Assembly (NCBI RefSeq): GCF_000265365.1 | Contig: NC_018011.1 | Span: forward strand, 3,551,501 to 3,615,500 | DNA from: Alistipes finegoldii DSM 17242 | GTDB taxonomy: Bacteria; Bacteroidota; Bacteroidia; Bacteroidales; Rikenellaceae | Reading direction: 5' to 3' | Length of the DNA: 64,000 nt | Part shown: positions 61,474-64,000 of the stretch, in pieces | Layout: the number at the start of each line of letters is the position of its first letter | How positions within the stretch are numbered: the stretch's first letter is position 1 | Made by a program: the position numbers and the translations under genes | Notes under the pieces: generated by a model | Told to the model about the DNA's origin: nothing | The model's input: the letters and a program-made list of their open reading frames with translations, nothing else | Databases searched by the model: none

Positions 61474-61917
61474 TTGACACTTTCACTTAAGATTTTATGG
61501 GCAGTAAAGATTCTGCTCGCACTCCGCAAGGCGTCGGAAGCCGGCGCCCCTCCCATGAAGAGCCGCGAACTGATGGCGGCATGTCTGAATCCGGGCGCGG
61601 ACACCTACATGTACCGCCGGGTCCTGCGCGAACTCGCCGCCAAAACCGACTATGCGACCTGCATCATCCAGTCGGGAAGGACCTACTATGAATGGAATCG
61701 CAACCTGCGGCCGACGCTCTACGACCTGACGCTGCGGCTGGAGGGCGGAATGCACGAGGTCACGAACGGCTTCTGGTCGTGCGAGAACCGCCATGTCATG
61801 CAGCCTTTATACAAGGCCAACAAGCAGTACGAATCGCTGACGCGCGAATATCTTTCCAATATCCATATCGACGAACTCGACTCCCCGGCGCTCTCCGCGC
61901 GCAACCGGGCCAAATAG
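61474..61917 (+). CDS. Winged-helix (Rrf2-like) regulator, TTG start
   Basis: A 147-aa frame; the only start that keeps the first helix is TTG at 61474 (a stop lies seven codons upstream). The next in-frame ATG, at 61555, would cut into the domain. LKILWAVKILLALRKASEAG, then KSRELMAACLNPGADTYMYR and VLRELAAKTDY resemble the N-terminal winged helix of Rrf2-type regulators. The rest (YEWNRNLRPTLYDLTLRLEG, FWSCENRH) has no match I recognise, and no cysteine trio for an Fe-S cluster is evident. It is the first gene after the invertible promoter and may regulate the operon or the recombinase. Confidence 0.55.
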   Translation: MTLSLKILWAVKILLALRKASEAGAPPMKSRELMAACLNPGADTYMYRRVLRELAAKTDYATCIIQSGRTYYEWNRNLRPTLYDLTLRLEGGMHEVTNGFWSCENRHVMQPLYKANKQYESLTREYLSNIHIDELDSPALSARNRAK

Positions 61918-61984
61918 CCGCACACATACCTGCCTGCGGCCGGACCGACGGAACGACACATCAATCACCAATAAACATTAAAAA

Positions 61985-63154
61985 ATGAAACGTCTCTACC
62001 TCATTGCATTATTCGCCCTCGTCTGCGGCGGCGCTTCGGCGCAGGAGAACGGCAACCGGGATGCGCAAAACCGCGTCGTACGCGGCCCCTACGAAACCAA
62101 CCGGCTCTCCGACAACATCTTCGTCGGCGTCGCCGGAGGTATAAACCTCTATTTCGGCGAGCACGACTCTCAGGGAAAATTCGGCAAACGGCTGGCTCCG
62201 GCGCTGGACATTCACGTCGGCAAGTGGTTCACCTCCTCGATCGGCGCGCGCGTCGGGTACACCGGCCTGCAGGCCAAAGGCTGGACCACCGCCGGAACCA
62301 TGTACGCAAAAAAACAGGACGGCGACTGGTTTCAGGAGAAGTTCGGCGTGTCGTACCTGCATGCGGACGCTCTGTGGAACTTCTCGAACGCCGTGAGCGG
62401 CTACAAGGAGGAGCGCACGTGGAACTTCATGCCTTTCGCCGGCGTGGGCTGGGCCCGCTCCTACGGCAACGACACCCATGACAACGAAATCGGATTCGAC
62501 GTCGGTCTGCTGAACGTCGTGCGTCTGTGCAAGGCGCTCGACCTCACGCTCGAAGCGCGCTGTCTGCTGGTAAACCAGCGTTTCGACGGCGTATCGGGCG
62601 GCCGCATCGGAGAGGGAATGCTTTCGGTCACCGCAGGTTTGGCGTACAAATTCAACCGCCGCGGATTCACACGCGTCTCGAAACCGCAGGCGGTGGATTT
62701 CACGCCTTACCTCGACCGGATCAGGCGTCTCGAAGAGAACAACAACGACCTCGCATCGAAAAACACGGCGCTCAGCGACGAGAACGAGAAGCTGCGCAAC
62801 ATGCCGCCCAAGGTCGTAGCAGAGAAGAAGGTCGCCGCATCGCCCGTAGCGCTCTTCTTCAAGATCGGCAGGGCCACGCTCGACAGCAAGGAGCTGACGA
62901 ACCTCGAATTCTATGTCAGGAACGCCATGAAGGCCGACAAGGAGAAGACCTTCACGCTGATCGGTTCGGCGGACAAGGCCACGGGCAGCAAGGAGCTGAA
63001 CCAGCGTCTGAGCGAACAGCGGATGGAGTATGTCTACGACCTGCTGAAGAACAAATACGGCATCGCGCCCGAACGCCTGATCAAGAAGGCCGAAGGCGAT
63101 ACGAACAACCGTTTTGCCGAGCCGGAGCTGAACCGCGCCGTCATCGTGGAATAA
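61985..63154 (+). CDS. OmpA-family outer-membrane protein
   Basis: A 389-aa protein with signal peptide MKRLYLIALFALVCGGASAQ. The N-terminal beta-barrel (about 45-225) has NIFVGVAGGINLYFGEHDSQ, DIHVGKWFTSSIGARVGYTG and FMPFAGVGWARSYG. A coiled-coil linker follows (RIRRLEENNNDLASKN, LSDENEKLRNM). The OmpA-C peptidoglycan-binding domain (about 290-389) has FFKIGRATLDSKELTNLEF and NQRLSEQRMEYVYDLLKNKY, ending in NRAVIVE. It anchors the outer membrane to the cell wall. OmpA-like proteins are common accessory or anchor subunits in Bacteroidales fimbrial operons. Confidence 0.9.
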   Translation: MKRLYLIALFALVCGGASAQENGNRDAQNRVVRGPYETNRLSDNIFVGVAGGINLYFGEHDSQGKFGKRLAPALDIHVGKWFTSSIGARVGYTGLQAKGWTTAGTMYAKKQDGDWFQEKFGVSYLHADALWNFSNAVSGYKEERTWNFMPFAGVGWARSYGNDTHDNEIGFDVGLLNVVRLCKALDLTLEARCLLVNQRFDGVSGGRIGEGMLSVTAGLAYKFNRRGFTRVSKPQAVDFTPYLDRIRRLEENNNDLASKNTALSDENEKLRNMPPKVVAEKKVAASPVALFFKIGRATLDSKELTNLEFYVRNAMKADKEKTFTLIGSADKATGSKELNQRLSEQRMEYVYDLLKNKYGIAPERLIKKAEGDTNNRFAEPELNRAVIVE

Positions 63155-63174
63155 CCCCCGAAAACGACCGATTC

Positions 63175-63447
63175 ATGTCCCGGACCGCAGCAACCGTCAC
63201 GAATGAAACGCCCTCCGGGGCGGCGCATCACCTGCTGGCATATCTGGAGGAGGGGAGGGTGCGCGTGTACGCTCCCCGCCGGCAGAGCCTCTGGATCATG
63301 CAGCAGCTCCCGCAGGCGGAGGAGCTGAGGATCGAAACCCAGCTCCGCGAACTGCACCGGACCGGGCGGCGGACGGCCGTGGTGGAGGTGCAGCTCCGCA
63401 GGGACGAAGAGACGTTCCGCGTAAGGGTGCTCTGCGTAAGGGCCTGA
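63175..63447 (+). CDS. Hypothetical protein (90 aa)
   Basis: It starts MSRTAATVTNETPSGAAHHL 20 bases after the OmpA-like gene, on the same strand. The protein has no signal peptide and is rich in Arg and Glu (RIETQLRELHRTGRRTAVVE). It reads as a small alpha/beta cytosolic protein. The frame is open much further upstream inside the OmpA-like gene, but this is a mirror of the repeat-poor, GC-rich codon usage. I do not recognise the family. Confidence 0.55.
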   Translation: MSRTAATVTNETPSGAAHHLLAYLEEGRVRVYAPRRQSLWIMQQLPQAEELRIETQLRELHRTGRRTAVVEVQLRRDEETFRVRVLCVRA

Positions 63448-63512
63448 TCCGCACGAATCGGAAACGCACGAACAGATAAAATCAACGCCACACTCATCAA
63501 TTAAAAAAAGCA

Positions 63513-63674
63513 ATGACCATGAAAAAACAATCAATGCCCTACGAAGCACCGGAGCTAGTTCAGATCTCCGTGCGCGTCGAAAAAGGATTTGCCGTAAGCA
63601 GCGACATCGAACCGGGAACCGGCGGCGGCGAGCTGGGAGGCACGCGATCGCTCTCCTACGACGATTACGAATAG
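63513..63674 (+). CDS. 53-aa small peptide before the fimbrillin gene
   Basis: MTMKKQSMPYEAPELVQISV begins the peptide, which continues RVEKGFAVSSDIEPGTGGG and ends SYDDYE. ATG codons at 63513 and 63519 are both possible. Short proteins with Y-E-x-P-E near the start and an E-x-G-F-A-x-S motif often precede fimbrillin or surface genes in Bacteroidales. The Gly-rich middle and acidic tail could suggest a precursor peptide with leader and core, but no modification enzyme is visible. It lies 43 bases before the fimbrillin gene and is expected to share its transcript. Confidence 0.7.
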   Translation: MTMKKQSMPYEAPELVQISVRVEKGFAVSSDIEPGTGGGELGGTRSLSYDDYE

Positions 63675-63717
63675 CACTCCGAAGTCCCGAAAATTAACGT
63701 TCAAAACAAAAAGCCTT

Positions 63718-64000
63718 ATGAAAAAACTATTCGTTATAGCGATGCTCGCCGCAGCCGGCATGAGCGCATGCAGCAAAGAAGAGACTGCGACGACTCCGGC
63801 AGAGGCGAAATACATTCAGGTAACCATTCCAGAGGATGCGGTCGCCGGCGAAACCCGCACCGCCGTAGACGGCACGGAGACGACTTGGGTGCAGGGCGAC
63901 AAAGTCGCCGTATTCCTCTACAACGGCTCCACGACGCAGAAGTTCGAATTCACGGCCGACAAAACGGGCGCCACAACCACCTTTACCGGCGACGTGCCCG
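63718..64000 (+). CDS. Fimbrillin-family lipoprotein (5' part)
   Basis: Begins MKKLFVIAMLAAAGMSACSK with a lipobox (lipidated Cys18), then TRTAVDGTETTWVQGDKVAVF and GATTTFTGDV. This is the opening of the FimA/Mfa-like fimbrillin domain, where donor-strand assembly into surface fimbriae follows lipoprotein export. It is cut by the right edge of the window (94 codons visible). It would be the structural output of the phase-variable locus. Confidence 0.85.
   Translation, partial: MKKLFVIAMLAAAGMSACSKEETATTPAEAKYIQVTIPEDAVAGETRTAVDGTETTWVQGDKVAVFLYNGSTTQKFEFTADKTGATTTFTGDVP

Noticed and set aside
61497..61691. A 64-codon frame starting ATG at 61497 as the first gene of the switched operon
   Set aside because: Its product has no structure-like pattern, and it is out of frame with the longer winged-helix-like protein that spans the same DNA.

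Overview
The window looks like a high-GC Bacteroidales chromosome, most probably Alistipes or a close Rikenellaceae relative. The evidence is about 60% GC across the housekeeping genes, many promoters of the Bacteroidetes type (TTTG, about 20 bases, TAnnTTTG), and families largely restricted to the phylum (DUF3276, DUF4491, DUF4890, DUF3244, fimbrillin, CarboxypepD-reg outer-membrane receptors, IntDOT-like integrases). The genus call is an inference.

Positions 1-3840 are the integration end of an integrative element whose body lies to the left: an excisionase-like HTH protein (3' end only), a hypothetical protein, a sigma-like regulator, three strong inverted repeats and a tyrosine integrase reading inward. 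Positions 3840-9950 are AT-rich and also look acquired: a DUF3244 protein, a lipoprotein and a small outer-membrane protein read leftward behind a TPR/HTH membrane regulator. That regulator is doubly broken, by an IS982-family insertion in its signal-peptide codons and by a frameshift.

Positions 9950-45600 are ordinary chromosome: aldose epimerase, thioredoxin and dnaE; DUF2007; aroE and a DUF368 lipid-carrier translocase; DUF3276; an S41 peptidase; hisS; ettA; rubrerythrin; a CapA-like protein; two DUF membrane proteins/transporters; a porin; a metallophosphatase overlapping a reversed-order RibD-like fusion; a TolC/HlyD/ABC-2/ABC-2 efflux operon without an ATPase; a large TonB-receptor-like barrel; DUF4890; a LytS/LytR two-component pair; gamma carbonic anhydrase; mazG; and a GH20 hexosaminidase. 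A solitary AT-rich BglII/BstYI-like nuclease gene follows (45662-46201). Then come a lysoplasmalogenase, pheT, a TrpB2-type tryptophan synthase preceded by a leader peptide with three consecutive Trp codons and a terminator (attenuator), a DMT transporter, lysA, a UbiA prenyltransferase, lepA, an acyl-CoA synthetase and tRNA-Gly(CCC).

The right end (58760-64000) is the most interesting region. After a 310-bp GGCA-based octamer minisatellite comes a Tsr-type tyrosine recombinase. Next to it are two inverted crossover-like sites (7-bp spacer) bounding about 250 bp that carries a full Bacteroidetes promoter, now pointing at a downstream cell-surface operon (winged-helix-like protein, OmpA-family protein, 90-aa protein, 53-aa peptide, fimbrillin lipoprotein cut by the window edge). 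I read this as a phase-variable surface locus captured in the ON orientation.
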